A stretch of DNA of 64,000 nucleotides from Hoeflea_A sp040932035 (GCF_040932035.1 NZ_JBFRBB010000002.1:1178001-1242000), one strand, 5' to 3'; shown: positions 44,772-53,912, numbered from the stretch's first letter. The notes: a model not told the origin generated them from the letters alone. Translations and numbers: made by a program.

Positions 44772-46448
44772 TCACAGCTCATCCTTGAAATAGGTCAGCA
44801 GGTGATTGACCGGATTGGGCGCAGCCTGTCCAAGGCCGCAGATCGATGCATCGCGCATGACCGCTTCCAGATCGCGTATCGCCTCTTCGTCCAGAGGACC
44901 ATCGCGCTCCAGGAGGGCAACCATCTTTTCGGTTCCCCCGCGGCAGGGCGTGCATTGTCCGCAACTCTCGTGCATGAAAAACCTCAGCAGATTGAGAGTC
45001 GCTTCTTTCACGCTGTCCTTGTCGGAGAGTACCACCACGGCATGGGAGCCGACAAATGCGCCAAGATCAGCCAGTTCACCACCAAAATCCAGCGGAACCT
45101 GGTCCAGATGCGCAGGCAGAATTCCGCCGGAGGCTCCGCCCGGCAGGTATGCCTTGAATGTATGGCCGTCTTCCATACCGCCGCAGTAATCGTCGATCAG
45201 TTCGCGAATGGTTATACCGGCCGGAGCCAACTTCACGCCCGGCTCCTTGACGCGGCCGGATACCGACCAGGATCGCGGCCCCGGATGGCCCGGCTTGCCC
45301 TGATCCGCAAACCACTGTGCGCCGTTTTCGACAATATCGCGGATCCACCACAGCGTTTCGACATTGTGGTTCAGTGTCGGCTTTCCGAACAGGCCGACTT
45401 CGGCAATATAGGGCGGACGATGGCGTGGCAGACCGCGCTTGCCCTCAATGCTCTCGATCATCGCGCTTTCTTCGCCGCAGATATAGGCGCCTGCACCCCG
45501 GCGCAGTTCGATGTAGCCGGGCTCAATAAGTTCAGCCGATTCCAGGGCCTCAATTTCGGCCCGCAGGATTTCCAGAACCGCCGGATACTCGTCGCGCATG
45601 TAAAAATAAATGCGTTCGGCTTCGACCGCATGGGCCGCAATCAGCGCTCCTTCAAGGGTGCGGTGCGGGTCGCTTTCGAGAAGATACCGGTCCTTGAATG
45701 TGCCCGGTTCGCCCTCGTCGCCATTGATCGTCATCAGGCGCGGCCCCTTGTAGGAACGCACAAAGCCCCACTTCTTTCCAGCCGGGAAGCCGGCGCCTCC
45801 AAGTCCGCGCAATCCGGCATCCGACAGCGCCTCCAGAAGCGCCTCGGTCGTTATCTCGCCTGAGCGCACCTTCTCGTAAAGCCCGTAGCCGCCATATTCC
45901 TGATAGGCATAGAGATTGACATATTCGGGCACGACGGCGTCGAACCCGCCTTCGCTCGCGAGCTTCAGGATCCCGTCGGACGTCGCATCGTCCACCTCAC
46001 GGTCGCCAACGCGCGCAGCAGGCGCTGTATCGCAGCGCCCCATGCATGGTGCACGAACAACCCGCATCAGGGAAGGATCCGCACCATTTTCCAGGGCCGA
46101 AATGAGCGCCTCCGAACCGGCCATCATGCAGGATATGGAATCGCACACCCGGATTGTCAAAGGTGCGGGGACACTCTCGCCTTCGCGCACGACGTCAAAG
46201 TGATCGTAGAAAGAAGCAACTTCGTAAATTTCAGCCTGCGGCAATGCCATCAGTTCAGCCAGCGCACGGATATGGGCCGCCGACAGGCATCCGTATGTGT
46301 CCTGAATTTTGTGCAGGAATTCGATCAGCAGGTCGCGACGCAGTTCCAGCCCCTCTAAAAGGCCGCGCACTTCCACAAGCGCCGCGTCGTCTAGTGACCG
46401 CCCTTTCGGCCCACGATCCCGGCGCTTTGCCGTGACATGCTGATTCAT
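44772..46448 (-). CDS. fdhB: NAD-dependent formate dehydrogenase, fused NuoE-NuoF-type beta subunit
   Basis: This subunit passes electrons from the alpha subunit to NAD through FMN. Residues ~20-160 are NuoE-like with the 2Fe-2S set (VCDSISCMMAG ... APCMGRCDTAPA). The rest is NuoF-like with the NADH/FMN sites GLRGLGGAGFPAGKKW and INGDEGEPGTFKDR, GAGAYICGEESAMIES, and the 4Fe-4S motif CGQCTPCRGG. The E-F fusion is like that of the soluble Fdh1 type of methylotrophs. It lies 147 bp upstream of fdhA on the same strand. Confidence 0.94.
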   Translation of the reverse strand: MNQHVTAKRRDRGPKGRSLDDAALVEVRGLLEGLELRRDLLIEFLHKIQDTYGCLSAAHIRALAELMALPQAEIYEVASFYDHFDVVREGESVPAPLTIRVCDSISCMMAGSEALISALENGADPSLMRVVRAPCMGRCDTAPAARVGDREVDDATSDGILKLASEGGFDAVVPEYVNLYAYQEYGGYGLYEKVRSGEITTEALLEALSDAGLRGLGGAGFPAGKKWGFVRSYKGPRLMTINGDEGEPGTFKDRYLLESDPHRTLEGALIAAHAVEAERIYFYMRDEYPAVLEILRAEIEALESAELIEPGYIELRRGAGAYICGEESAMIESIEGKRGLPRHRPPYIAEVGLFGKPTLNHNVETLWWIRDIVENGAQWFADQGKPGHPGPRSWSVSGRVKEPGVKLAPAGITIRELIDDYCGGMEDGHTFKAYLPGGASGGILPAHLDQVPLDFGGELADLGAFVGSHAVVVLSDKDSVKEATLNLLRFFMHESCGQCTPCRGGTEKMVALLERDGPLDEEAIRDLEAVMRDASICGLGQAAPNPVNHLLTYFKDEL

Positions 46449-46726
46449 ACCGGTGTCCTTCTGTGACTCCAGGACGTAATCGCCCCGCTTTTTAAAATGG
46501 ATATAGACTGCATTGGATGCTTAATGCCAGCCCGAAAGCGGCAAACATGCGTCGCATGAGCCTATTTTCCCGCCCTGAACCGGCCCGGCTCGGCTTTTTG
46601 GCGCAGACCGCCAGAGACGGTATCAATGCGCGTGCACCATCTTCAAATGGGCAAACTGTTGGCTTACAGTTGATATTGCAGATCGCAACAAGTACTGCGC
46701 TGTGTGTGTTGAGGAGAGTAATTTCG

Positions 46727-47734
46727 ATGAAGAAGCTGATCGCTTCGTCACTGTTTGCCGCAGGGACCCTATTCATGGCCGGCGCGGCATCCGCTTCGGA
46801 ATGCGGCAATGTATCCATCGCGGAAATGGGCTGGCAATCGGCCGATCTGCTTGCACATATCGACTCAATCATCCTCGGAAATGGTTACGATTGTGACGTC
46901 ACGCTGGTGCCGGGTGGCACGATGACGACCTTCGCAACCATGAACAAGGAGGGCAAACCGGATGTTGCGCCGGAACTTTGGATCAACGCGTTCCGCGCCG
47001 ATGTGGATGCTGCCGTAAAGGAGGGTCGGCTTCACATCGCGGCAAAATCTCTGACCGATGGCGGAGTAGAAGGCTGGTGGATTCCCAACTATATTGCCGA
47101 AGCCTATCCGGACATTAAGACCGTCAGCGATGCCCTCGCCCATCCGGAACTTTTCCCCAATCCATCTGACAGCGAAAAAGGCGCCATTTACAATTGCCCG
47201 TCCGGTTGGAATTGCCGGATTTCAACAAGCAATTTGTTCAGGGCATTCGATGCCGAGAAAAAGGGATTTGCGCTCGTTGGGACCAATTCGAGTGCCGAAC
47301 TCAACGATTCGGTGTCAAAGGCCTTTGAAAACAACAAGGGCTGGCTCGGATATTATTGGGCACCGACCGCCACGCTCGGAAAATACAACATGGTTCGCCT
47401 GAGCTTCGGCGTGCCGCACGACAAGGATGAATGGATCAGGTGCACGTCGAAACCCGACTGCGAACACCCCAAGCCCAATGCTTGGCCCAAATCCGAGGTC
47501 TACACCGTCGTCACGGACGCATTTCAAAAGCGCGGTCGCAATGCCTATAACTATCTGGCCAACCGCGGCTGGGGCAACATAACGGTCAACAGCATGCTTG
47601 CCTGGATGGTCGATAACGATGCGACAAGCGAAGAAGGCGCCCGTTACTTTCTCGAAAACCATCAGGATATCTGGGAAAAGTGGGTCACGCCGGAAGCGGC
47701 CGTCAAAGTTAAGAACTATCTCGCAAACTCTTGA
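46727..47734 (+). CDS. periplasmic glycine-betaine/choline-type ABC substrate-binding protein
   Basis: The 335-residue protein has a signal peptide ending GAASASEC. Its OpuAC/ProX-type binding domain has aromatic residues suited to a quaternary ammonium box (EMGWQSADLLAH, APELWINAF, GVEGWWIPNY, LGYYWAPT). No permease or ATPase gene is beside it, so it is an orphan component here. The start at 46727 has GAGGAGAG upstream. It is divergent from formate dehydrogenase and precedes the corrinoid cluster, which suggests the imported solute feeds that cluster. Confidence 0.88.
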   Translation: MKKLIASSLFAAGTLFMAGAASASECGNVSIAEMGWQSADLLAHIDSIILGNGYDCDVTLVPGGTMTTFATMNKEGKPDVAPELWINAFRADVDAAVKEGRLHIAAKSLTDGGVEGWWIPNYIAEAYPDIKTVSDALAHPELFPNPSDSEKGAIYNCPSGWNCRISTSNLFRAFDAEKKGFALVGTNSSAELNDSVSKAFENNKGWLGYYWAPTATLGKYNMVRLSFGVPHDKDEWIRCTSKPDCEHPKPNAWPKSEVYTVVTDAFQKRGRNAYNYLANRGWGNITVNSMLAWMVDNDATSEEGARYFLENHQDIWEKWVTPEAAVKVKNYLANS

Positions 47735-47833
47735 TTCCACCCGGTTTTACGGCACAAACTTTTATAATTCAGGTTTCCGTTGGAGCAATTGCCACGTGCC
47801 GTTCGAAATGGCATGCGTTTTCATCATTGCCAT

Positions 47834-47855
47834 GATATAAAGATATATTTATATC
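47834..47855. promoter_or_regulatory. 22-bp palindrome before the homocysteine methyltransferase
   Basis: The left arm GATATAAAGA and right arm ATTTATATC form a near-perfect inverted repeat centred 44 bp upstream of the ATG at 47889. It differs from the palindrome at 56118-56139 at only 2 of 22 positions. It resembles operators predicted for SahR, the ArsR-family regulator of methionine-cycle genes; the match is from memory. Confidence 0.65.
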
Positions 47856-47888
47856 GTTACGCAATTCAGTCATTACAGGGAAACTCCC

Positions 47889-48917
47889 ATGTCCTCTTCC
47901 AACGGATCGACAAATCCGCTCTCCGAACTGATCGCCGAAAAAGGCGTTCTGCTGGCCGACGGCGCAACCGGAACAAACCTGTTCGCGCTGGGCCTGGAAG
48001 CCGGAGAAGCGCCGGAGCTTTGGAACGAGACAGCGCCGGAAAAGATCGTCAAATTGCATCAGGACTTCGTCGATGCGGGTGCAGACATCATCTTGACCAA
48101 CAGTTTTGGCGGAACGCGTCACCGCCTCAAACTGCATCACGCCGAAGATCGCGTGTATGAGCTCAACAAGCGCGCAGCCGAAATCGCCAGGGATGTCGCC
48201 GGCAAAGCCAACCGGCGCATCATCGTTGCAGGTTCCGTCGGTCCGACGGGCGAACTGCTGATTCCGCTTGGAGCGCTTTCCTACGAAGACGCGGTTGCCG
48301 CCTTTGAAGAGCAGATCAAGGGCCTGAAGGCCGGCGGCGCCGAAATCGCATGGATCGAAACGATGTCGGCTCCGGAAGAAATTCGCGCCGCTGCCGAAGC
48401 CGCCGTCAATTGCGGAATGCCCTTCACCTATACCGGCTCGTTCGACACCGCCGGAAAGACCATGATGGGCCTGCATCCGAAGGACATTCACCAGGTCACC
48501 GACGATATTGCCGGTTCACCGATCGCGGTTGGCGCCAATTGCGGCGTCGGCGCATCGGACATTCTGGCCTCATTGCTCGAAATGAGTGATGCAAACCCGC
48601 AAGGAACGATCATCGTCAAGGGCAATTGCGGAATACCCGAATTTCACGGGTCCGAAATTCACTATTCCGGCACCCCACCCCTGATGGCTGAATACGCACG
48701 TCTTGCGGTTGATGCGGGAGCACAGATTATCGGTGGCTGCTGTGGAACCTCGTGCGATCATTTGCGCGCCATGCGCGATGCCATCGACACGCATCAGAAG
48801 GCACACCGGCCAACGGTAGATGAAATTATCGAAAAAATCGGTCCGATGCGCAACAAGACGGCCGATGTCAGCGAGGCGGCACCGAAGCGCGAGCGCCGTG
48901 GCCGCAGAAGGGCCTGA
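47889..48917 (+). CDS. bmt: homocysteine S-methyltransferase (BHMT / MetH N-terminal-domain type)
   Basis: This protein binds homocysteine on zinc and accepts a methyl group to form methionine. The 342-residue barrel has LLADGATGTNLFALG, GANCGVGASD and the zinc-ligand pair in GGCCGTSCDHLRAM, like the first domain of MetH and like betaine-homocysteine methyltransferase. The C-terminus ends in a basic tail, KRERRGRRRA, not part of the barrel. The donor may be betaine directly or, as I favour from context, the methyl-corrinoid protein encoded at 51659. A palindrome lies 33 bp upstream. Confidence 0.88.
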   Translation: MSSSNGSTNPLSELIAEKGVLLADGATGTNLFALGLEAGEAPELWNETAPEKIVKLHQDFVDAGADIILTNSFGGTRHRLKLHHAEDRVYELNKRAAEIARDVAGKANRRIIVAGSVGPTGELLIPLGALSYEDAVAAFEEQIKGLKAGGAEIAWIETMSAPEEIRAAAEAAVNCGMPFTYTGSFDTAGKTMMGLHPKDIHQVTDDIAGSPIAVGANCGVGASDILASLLEMSDANPQGTIIVKGNCGIPEFHGSEIHYSGTPPLMAEYARLAVDAGAQIIGGCCGTSCDHLRAMRDAIDTHQKAHRPTVDEIIEKIGPMRNKTADVSEAAPKRERRGRRRA

Positions 48918-48934
48918 TTCCGTAAATTTCGGGA

Positions 48935-49639
48935 TCAGATACCCGGCAACTCCAGTGCATTCATGTGAAAGCGCAACTGCGCGTCACAATAGCGATAATT
49001 GCTGCCCACCGGGCAGGCATTTCGCGCCAGACATCCGGCAACCAAGCAGCCGTTGTGCCCCTCCTCACCCGTAAGGTGCCCGCGACATTGCTTCAGGCGA
49101 AATTCATGTTGGGTGACCGCCTCGGCAGGACAAGCGGAAAGGCACGGTTTGTCTGCGCAATCGTCACAGGCATGCATGAGCGATTGCGGTGCAGGAATGG
49201 CGATTGCTTCCTGAAATGCAAATGCTGCCCTGTAGCCATGCCACAGCCCGTATTGCGGATGGATCAAAATGGCGAGCGGCGAAGGCTTCAGCCCCTCCGT
49301 CCTGCCAATCCAGCTTTGAAACGGCCACCAGGGTTTCTCGAACGGGTAGAGGGCCTTGCAGGCAAACTCCGATGCAATTTGCTCTGCGATGGTTTTTGAC
49401 CACGCGTCGAGCGGATCCGGTCCATCATAGTCTTTGTCGAAGCGCTCGAATTCCGGCCAAAATGATGAGCCGGCATGTCCGGCAAGCACCACTGTCTTAA
49501 AGCCATATTCACGCGCGGCGAGATCGGCATCACTATCCAGGTAAAGCCCGCCACGGGCCATCAACCCGTGACGCTTAAGGGCCTGGTCCAGAAGACCATA
49601 GACCTCGTCCGGCGCCCTGCCCTCATTGCCGTTGCTCAC
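48935..49639 (-). CDS. ferredoxin-like Fe-S protein of unknown role
   Basis: The 234-residue protein has a C-X2-C-X4-C-X3-CP motif (ACDDCADKPCLSACP). A second Cys group follows (QCRGHLTGEEGHNGCLVAGC, then ACP), so at least one 4Fe-4S cluster is likely. The first ~150 residues are not recognised; GLYLDSDADLAAREYG and the layout recall QueG-like proteins only loosely. The start is GTG at 49639. It lies 83 bp downstream of the mttB-like gene on the same strand, so it could supply electrons for corrinoid reactivation; that is inference. Confidence 0.75.
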   Translation of the reverse strand: MSNGNEGRAPDEVYGLLDQALKRHGLMARGGLYLDSDADLAAREYGFKTVVLAGHAGSSFWPEFERFDKDYDGPDPLDAWSKTIAEQIASEFACKALYPFEKPWWPFQSWIGRTEGLKPSPLAILIHPQYGLWHGYRAAFAFQEAIAIPAPQSLMHACDDCADKPCLSACPAEAVTQHEFRLKQCRGHLTGEEGHNGCLVAGCLARNACPVGSNYRYCDAQLRFHMNALELPGI

Positions 49640-49722
49640 GGCTCTTCATCCCGAAAAGCGGAACGCCAGACGTCCTTGTGGATCAGATCGGCCACTTTAG
49701 CCCGGCCGTCCGCGGGCTTCTT

Positions 49723-51294
49723 TCATGTAAAGGCGTCGGGCATCGCCTCTTTTTTCTGACGGATGAAATCACGAAGACCGTCATTGATGCCTTCGTCAAG
49801 CGCCGGTGCCTGATAGCTGTCAAGCCAGTTGCGGCAAAGCTCGTTGGCACGCGCCTCGATCCGCTTTTCACCCTCCATCTGCCACTGCTCGAATGAATTG
49901 TTGTCGGCGAGCGGCGAGCGGTAAAAGGCAGTCTGGAAGTTTGCCTGAGTGTGATTACACCCAAGATAGTGGCTGCCCGGACCAACTTCGCGAATGGCGT
50001 CCAGGGCCTGGGCATTTTCCGAAAGATCGACGCCTTCGGCAAATTTCTGCATCATTCCGAGCTGATCCTGGTCGATCATGAATTTCTCATAGGATGAGAC
50101 CAGGCCGCCTTCCAGCCAGCCGGCGGAATGGAGCGCAAAGTTGGTGCCTGCGAGCAGGGTCATGTTCAAGGTCGCGCCGCTTTCATGCGCCGCCTGGGCG
50201 TCCGGCACCTTCGAACCGCAGAGCGATCCGCCCGTGCGGAAAGGCAGACCCAGCCGTCGCGCCAGTTGCGCCGCGCCATAAGATACGAGCGACGGTTCGG
50301 GCGTTCCGAATGTCGGCGCACCCGATTGCATCGAAATCGATGCGGCGAAAGTGCCGAACAGCACCGGCGCACCTGGACGGACAAGCTGCGTGAAGGAAGC
50401 GCCGGCAAGCACCTCGGCGAGGATCTGCGTAAGCGTTCCGGTAACCGTAACCGGGCTCATCGCACCAGCAAGGATAAAGGGCGAAACGATACAGGCCTGG
50501 TTGTTGCGCGCATAGATCTTGGCCGCACCAAGCATGGTATCGTCAAACACCATTGGTGAGTTGGCATTGATCAGGTTTATGACAACGCAGTTCTGATCGA
50601 CATAGTCCTCACCGAAGAGGATCTTGCACATGTCAACGGTATCCTGCGCGCGCTCCGGTGCCGTCACCGATCCCATGAACGGTTTGTCTGAGAGACGCAT
50701 ATGGGAATAGACCATATCAAGGTGACGCTTGTTGACCGGAATATCCACAGGCTCGCATACGGTGCCGCCGGAATGGTGCATCGACGGTGCCATATAGGCG
50801 AGCTTGACGAAATTTTCGAAGTCCTGGATTGTCGCGTAGCGCCGCTCGCCATTAAGATCCCGCACGAAGGGCGGGCCGTATACGGGTGCAAAGACGGTTG
50901 CCTTGCCGCCGATCTGCACGGAGCGCTCCGGATTGCGTGCCTGCTGCGTAAACACCGGCGGTGCCGTCTTCAGCAGCGACCGGCACAAACCCTTTGGAAA
51001 ATGAACCCGCTCGCCTTTGACCTCGGCCCCGGCTTCACGCCACATGTCAAGCGCCTCGACATCGTCGCGAAACTCGATGCCGACTTCTTCCAGCACTGTT
51101 TCCGCATTGGCCTCAATCAGCGCCAGGCCCTCTTCGTCCAGCACCTCGTATTCACGGATCTTTCGCTTGATATAGAATTGTTTCTCACCGGGTCCGCCGC
51201 CGGTTCGCGACGCTCTGCGCGCTGCGGCGCCACCCGATCCACCCCTGCCACGCCGACCTGCGCCGCGGTCGGTTCTTGATTTTTCAGCTTCCAT
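49723..51294 (-). CDS. MttB-family (non-pyrrolysine) corrinoid methyltransferase
   Basis: MttB-family proteins move a methyl group from a (quaternary) amine to a corrinoid protein. The 523-residue protein has the typical TIM-barrel blocks (VLEEVGIEFRDD, PVYGPPFVRDL, GLPFRTGGSLCGSK, GPGSHYLGCNHTQ). It reads through without an in-frame amber codon, so it is of the MtgB (glycine betaine) kind rather than the pyrrolysine trimethylamine type. Residues ~8-36 are a Gly/Arg-rich extension (DRGAGRRGRGG and onwards) that family members in anaerobes lack, as far as I recall. The start at 51294 has AGAGGT upstream. Glycine betaine is the favoured substrate; proline betaine or carnitine remain possible. 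Confidence 0.9.
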   Translation of the reverse strand: MEAEKSRTDRGAGRRGRGGSGGAAARRASRTGGGPGEKQFYIKRKIREYEVLDEEGLALIEANAETVLEEVGIEFRDDVEALDMWREAGAEVKGERVHFPKGLCRSLLKTAPPVFTQQARNPERSVQIGGKATVFAPVYGPPFVRDLNGERRYATIQDFENFVKLAYMAPSMHHSGGTVCEPVDIPVNKRHLDMVYSHMRLSDKPFMGSVTAPERAQDTVDMCKILFGEDYVDQNCVVINLINANSPMVFDDTMLGAAKIYARNNQACIVSPFILAGAMSPVTVTGTLTQILAEVLAGASFTQLVRPGAPVLFGTFAASISMQSGAPTFGTPEPSLVSYGAAQLARRLGLPFRTGGSLCGSKVPDAQAAHESGATLNMTLLAGTNFALHSAGWLEGGLVSSYEKFMIDQDQLGMMQKFAEGVDLSENAQALDAIREVGPGSHYLGCNHTQANFQTAFYRSPLADNNSFEQWQMEGEKRIEARANELCRNWLDSYQAPALDEGINDGLRDFIRQKKEAMPDAFT

Positions 51295-51658
51295 TACGGT
51301 TACCTCTCGTGCGGCCTGATCGGCGACGGTCAAATTGAAACATCCAATTCGCGTCCGCTCCAGCTCAAAGCCCAATTGAACAACTGCATTCCATGCTAAT
51401 CCACCAACCGGCTGCTGCCTTTCTCTAAGCGCCAAGCCGTGACGCTATGGCGACAGGCGCCGCACATGAGCATGTAACGTTCAAATGAACGCTTTTGATG
51501 GCGGCAATCAGCGCCTCTCAAATCCGCCCGTCGCTTTTCATTGCGACACGCGTCGTTTTTGAGAAGTCGCAATCGGAATCTTTCCAGCATAACACTTGTC
51601 AAGATAAGCACTTACGTGGTTCAAGAGCGACGCAATCGCTAGCATCGAGGAAATGCCG
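51295..51658. other. divergent control region between the mttB-like gene and the corrinoid protein gene
   Basis: These 364 bp must hold promoters for both directions. The only distinct element found is the palindrome CGTTCAAATGAACG at 51478-51491. No gene was seen in it. Confidence 0.6.
51478..51491. promoter_or_regulatory. palindrome in the mttB/corrinoid divergent region
   Basis: Perfect 6-bp arms CGTTCA and TGAACG surround AA, in the middle of the divergent promoter region. It could bind a regulator of both transcripts; the regulator is unknown. Confidence 0.4.
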
Positions 51659-52360
51659 ATGTCCGACGACGAAATCATTTTATCCGAACTGTCTGACGAT
51701 GAACTCGTACAGCAGATGCATGATGACCTCTATGACGGCCTGAAAGAGGAAATCGAAGAAGGAACCAACATTCTGCTGGAACGCGGATGGGCGCCTTACG
51801 ATGTCCTTACAAAGGCACTCGTCGAGGGCATGCGCATCGTTGGCGAGGACTTCCGCGACGGCATCCTCTTTGTGCCGGAAGTTCTCCTGTCTGCCAACGC
51901 CATGAAGGCCGGCATGTCTATCTTGCGTCCGCTGCTCGCGGAAACCGGCGCGCCAAAGCTCGGCAAAATGGTGATCGGCACGGTCAAGGGCGACATTCAC
52001 GACATCGGCAAGAATCTCGTTGGCATGATGATGGAAGGCGCCGGATTCGATGTTGTTGATATCGGCATCAACAATCCGGTTGAGAACTATCTCGAAGCCA
52101 TCGAAGAGCATCAGCCGGATATTATCGGCATGTCTGCCCTTTTGACGACGACAATGCCCTATATGAAAGTTGTCATCGATACGATGAAGGAAAAGGGCAT
52201 GCGCGACGATTATGTCGTGCTGGTCGGCGGAGCGCCGCTCAATGAGGAATTCGGCATGGCCGTTGGAGCGGATGCCTATTGTCGTGACGCTGCGGTCGCT
52301 GTTGAAACGGCAAAGGAATTCATGGCACGCAAGCACAATTCACTTGCAAACGCCGGATAG
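51659..52360 (+). CDS. corrinoid (cobalamin-binding) methyl-carrier protein
   Basis: This protein carries the methyl group on cobalamin between methyltransferases. The 233-residue protein has the N-terminal helical cap (~1-95, with FVPEVLLSANAMKAG). The B12-binding Rossmann domain has the base-on/His-on ligand motif GDIHDIGKN (His114), GMSALLTT and LVGGAPLN. It equals the MtgC/MttC proteins and the B12 domain of MetH. The first 20 residues are very acidic (MSDDEIILSELSDDELVQQM). The ATG at 51659 has GAGG 8 nt upstream; an in-frame ATG lies at 51653. A strong terminator follows. Confidence 0.95.
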   Translation: MSDDEIILSELSDDELVQQMHDDLYDGLKEEIEEGTNILLERGWAPYDVLTKALVEGMRIVGEDFRDGILFVPEVLLSANAMKAGMSILRPLLAETGAPKLGKMVIGTVKGDIHDIGKNLVGMMMEGAGFDVVDIGINNPVENYLEAIEEHQPDIIGMSALLTTTMPYMKVVIDTMKEKGMRDDYVVLVGGAPLNEEFGMAVGADAYCRDAAVAVETAKEFMARKHNSLANAG

Positions 52361-52388
52361 GGGCTGCTTCCAGGCGTTACCAGATCAC

Positions 52389-52413
52389 AAGGCGGCCCAC
52401 TGGCCGCCTTTTT
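52389..52413 (+). terminator. rho-independent terminator of the corrinoid protein gene
   Basis: Perfect arms AAGGCGGCC and GGCCGCCTT enclose a CACT loop and are followed by TTT, 28 nt after the stop codon. It separates the corrinoid gene from the DUF1638 gene. Confidence 0.88.
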
Positions 52414-52438
52414 GCATAATGGGGTATGATGCAAAGCC

Positions 52439-53050
52439 ATGAGCGAGAGCGCCGACAACAAATCAGATGTATCGCCCGTCCGGGTCATCGGATGCGGTGC
52501 GATTGCGCGCGAGATTCTGGCCGTGTGCGAAGCAAATGGACTTGCCCACATCGATCTGACATGCCTTCCCGCACAATGGCACCTTTATCCGGATCGTATA
52601 GCCCCGGGGGTCAGGACCGCCATAAAAGAGGCCCGCGACGAAGGTTTTGATAGAATTTATGTCGCCTATGCGGATTGCGGCACTGGTGGCTTGCTGGACA
52701 GGGTCTGCGAGGAAGAGGGCGTCGAGCGCATTGCCGGGCCGCACTGCTATTCATTCTTCGCAGGCAACGACACATTTTCCGAATGGGATGAGGATGTCGA
52801 CGCCTTCTTTCTGACCGATTTTCTTGCCCGACAGTTCGAGGCCTTCATCATTGAGCCGCTGGGCCTGAAAAAACACCCAGAACTGCGCGATATGTATTTC
52901 GGCAATTACCGCAAGCTGATCTATCTGTCCCAGAAGGAAGATCCCGAACTGCAGGAAAAGGCGCAAAAAGCAGCCGAAATCCTGGGGCTCGAATATGAAT
53001 ACCGCTTCACCGGATACGGCGATTTGAAGTCGGCGCTTGTGACTGCCTGA
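52439..53050 (+). CDS. DUF1638 protein in the corrinoid cluster
   Basis: The 203-residue soluble protein begins with RVIGCGAIAREILAV. It has conserved-looking Cys, His and aromatic residues in DLTCLPAQWHLYPDRI, AYADCGTGG and GPHCYSFFAG. DUF1638 has no established function. Genes of this family are also found beside corrinoid methyltransferase genes in methanogens and in other alphaproteobacteria (from memory). That suggests a role with methyl transfer or cofactor handling. It follows the corrinoid gene's terminator by 25 bp. Confidence 0.88.
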   Translation: MSESADNKSDVSPVRVIGCGAIAREILAVCEANGLAHIDLTCLPAQWHLYPDRIAPGVRTAIKEARDEGFDRIYVAYADCGTGGLLDRVCEEEGVERIAGPHCYSFFAGNDTFSEWDEDVDAFFLTDFLARQFEAFIIEPLGLKKHPELRDMYFGNYRKLIYLSQKEDPELQEKAQKAAEILGLEYEYRFTGYGDLKSALVTA

Positions 53051-53267
53051 TTCAGTCTGCCCCTGCCGGTGAACCGGCCGGCGCAAGGCAGCGGAACTTC
53101 CTTGAAATCGCCCCTTGCCAAAGAAGCGTAAAAGTCCCACATGTGTTGCCCGGAACGAGGTGCAATTTGTGCCTTTGAGGGCGGGGCCGACTTATTTCTT
53201 CGATAATTCGATGCTACCGGAATTGTAAGAAACACACCGTTCGGGTTGCAGCGGAAGAGAGACGATT

Positions 53268-53912
53268 TTGAGCGAGACTTCTGCAAATAGCGTTGTTCCG
53301 GGTATTTCGGCCAAACAGGACAAACACCCCGAAAGCCTCTCGGAATTGCTCAAAGAGCTTTCCGAAAACGCAGGGGATCGCACAACGTTGCGGGAAATAG
53401 CTGAAGCACTGGATGAACGATCATTTGGTGCCTTCCTGCTGGTTTTTTCAATTCCCAATCTTATCCCGCTGCCGCCGGGCGCAACGCTGGTCCTCGGCCT
53501 GCCATTGATATTTGTGGCATGGCAGATCGTAGCCGGCCGGCACAAAATCTGGCTTCCGAAGCCGCTTGCCAACTACGCACTGGAAAAAAAGACGCTCCAG
53601 AAAATAATAAAACGCTCCGTTCCCTGGCTGAAATGGATGGAGGCCTGGGTTCGTCCGCGCAATTGGCCGCTCTCAAATCCCTTGTTCGAACGGCTTTTTG
53701 GCATCTACACACTGTTTCTTGCCATTATCGTTGTCGTTCCCATTCCGCTTGGAAACTGGCTTCCCGCCTTTGCGATTGCAACGATCGGCCTTGCCAGCAC
53801 CGAGCAGGATGGCAACTGTCTTGCGATCGGATCCATCATCGGCATTGTCGCAGCCCTGATATTTGCTCTGGCGATTTTCCTGACCACCGCCCTGTTTAAT
53901 TCGGTGGTCTAG
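53268..53912 (+). CDS. ExoD-family membrane protein
   Basis: The 214-residue protein has the ExoD layout: an N-terminal soluble helix region (LSELLKELSENAGDRTTLREIAEAL), then RSFGAFLLVFSIPNLIPLPPG-like text and further membrane helices, ending in a hydrophobic C-terminus. ExoD in rhizobia affects exopolysaccharide production and alkaline tolerance. The start is TTG at 53268 with GGAAGAGAG upstream. It appears to be a bystander between DUF1638 and the formyltransferase gene. Confidence 0.85.
   Translation: MSETSANSVVPGISAKQDKHPESLSELLKELSENAGDRTTLREIAEALDERSFGAFLLVFSIPNLIPLPPGATLVLGLPLIFVAWQIVAGRHKIWLPKPLANYALEKKTLQKIIKRSVPWLKWMEAWVRPRNWPLSNPLFERLFGIYTLFLAIIVVVPIPLGNWLPAFAIATIGLASTEQDGNCLAIGSIIGIVAALIFALAIFLTTALFNSVV

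Noticed and set aside
48914..48938. Hairpin between the convergent homocysteine methyltransferase and ferredoxin-like genes as a bidirectional terminator
   Set aside because: The arms CTGATTCCG/CGGGATCAG pair with one G-T wobble, but no T-run follows on either strand and the hairpin overlaps both stop codons.
49723..51294. Possible pyrrolysine-containing trimethylamine methyltransferase
   Set aside because: The reading frame runs through the whole family length without an in-frame amber codon, so this is the non-pyrrolysine type. Trimethylamine as substrate is therefore not favoured.
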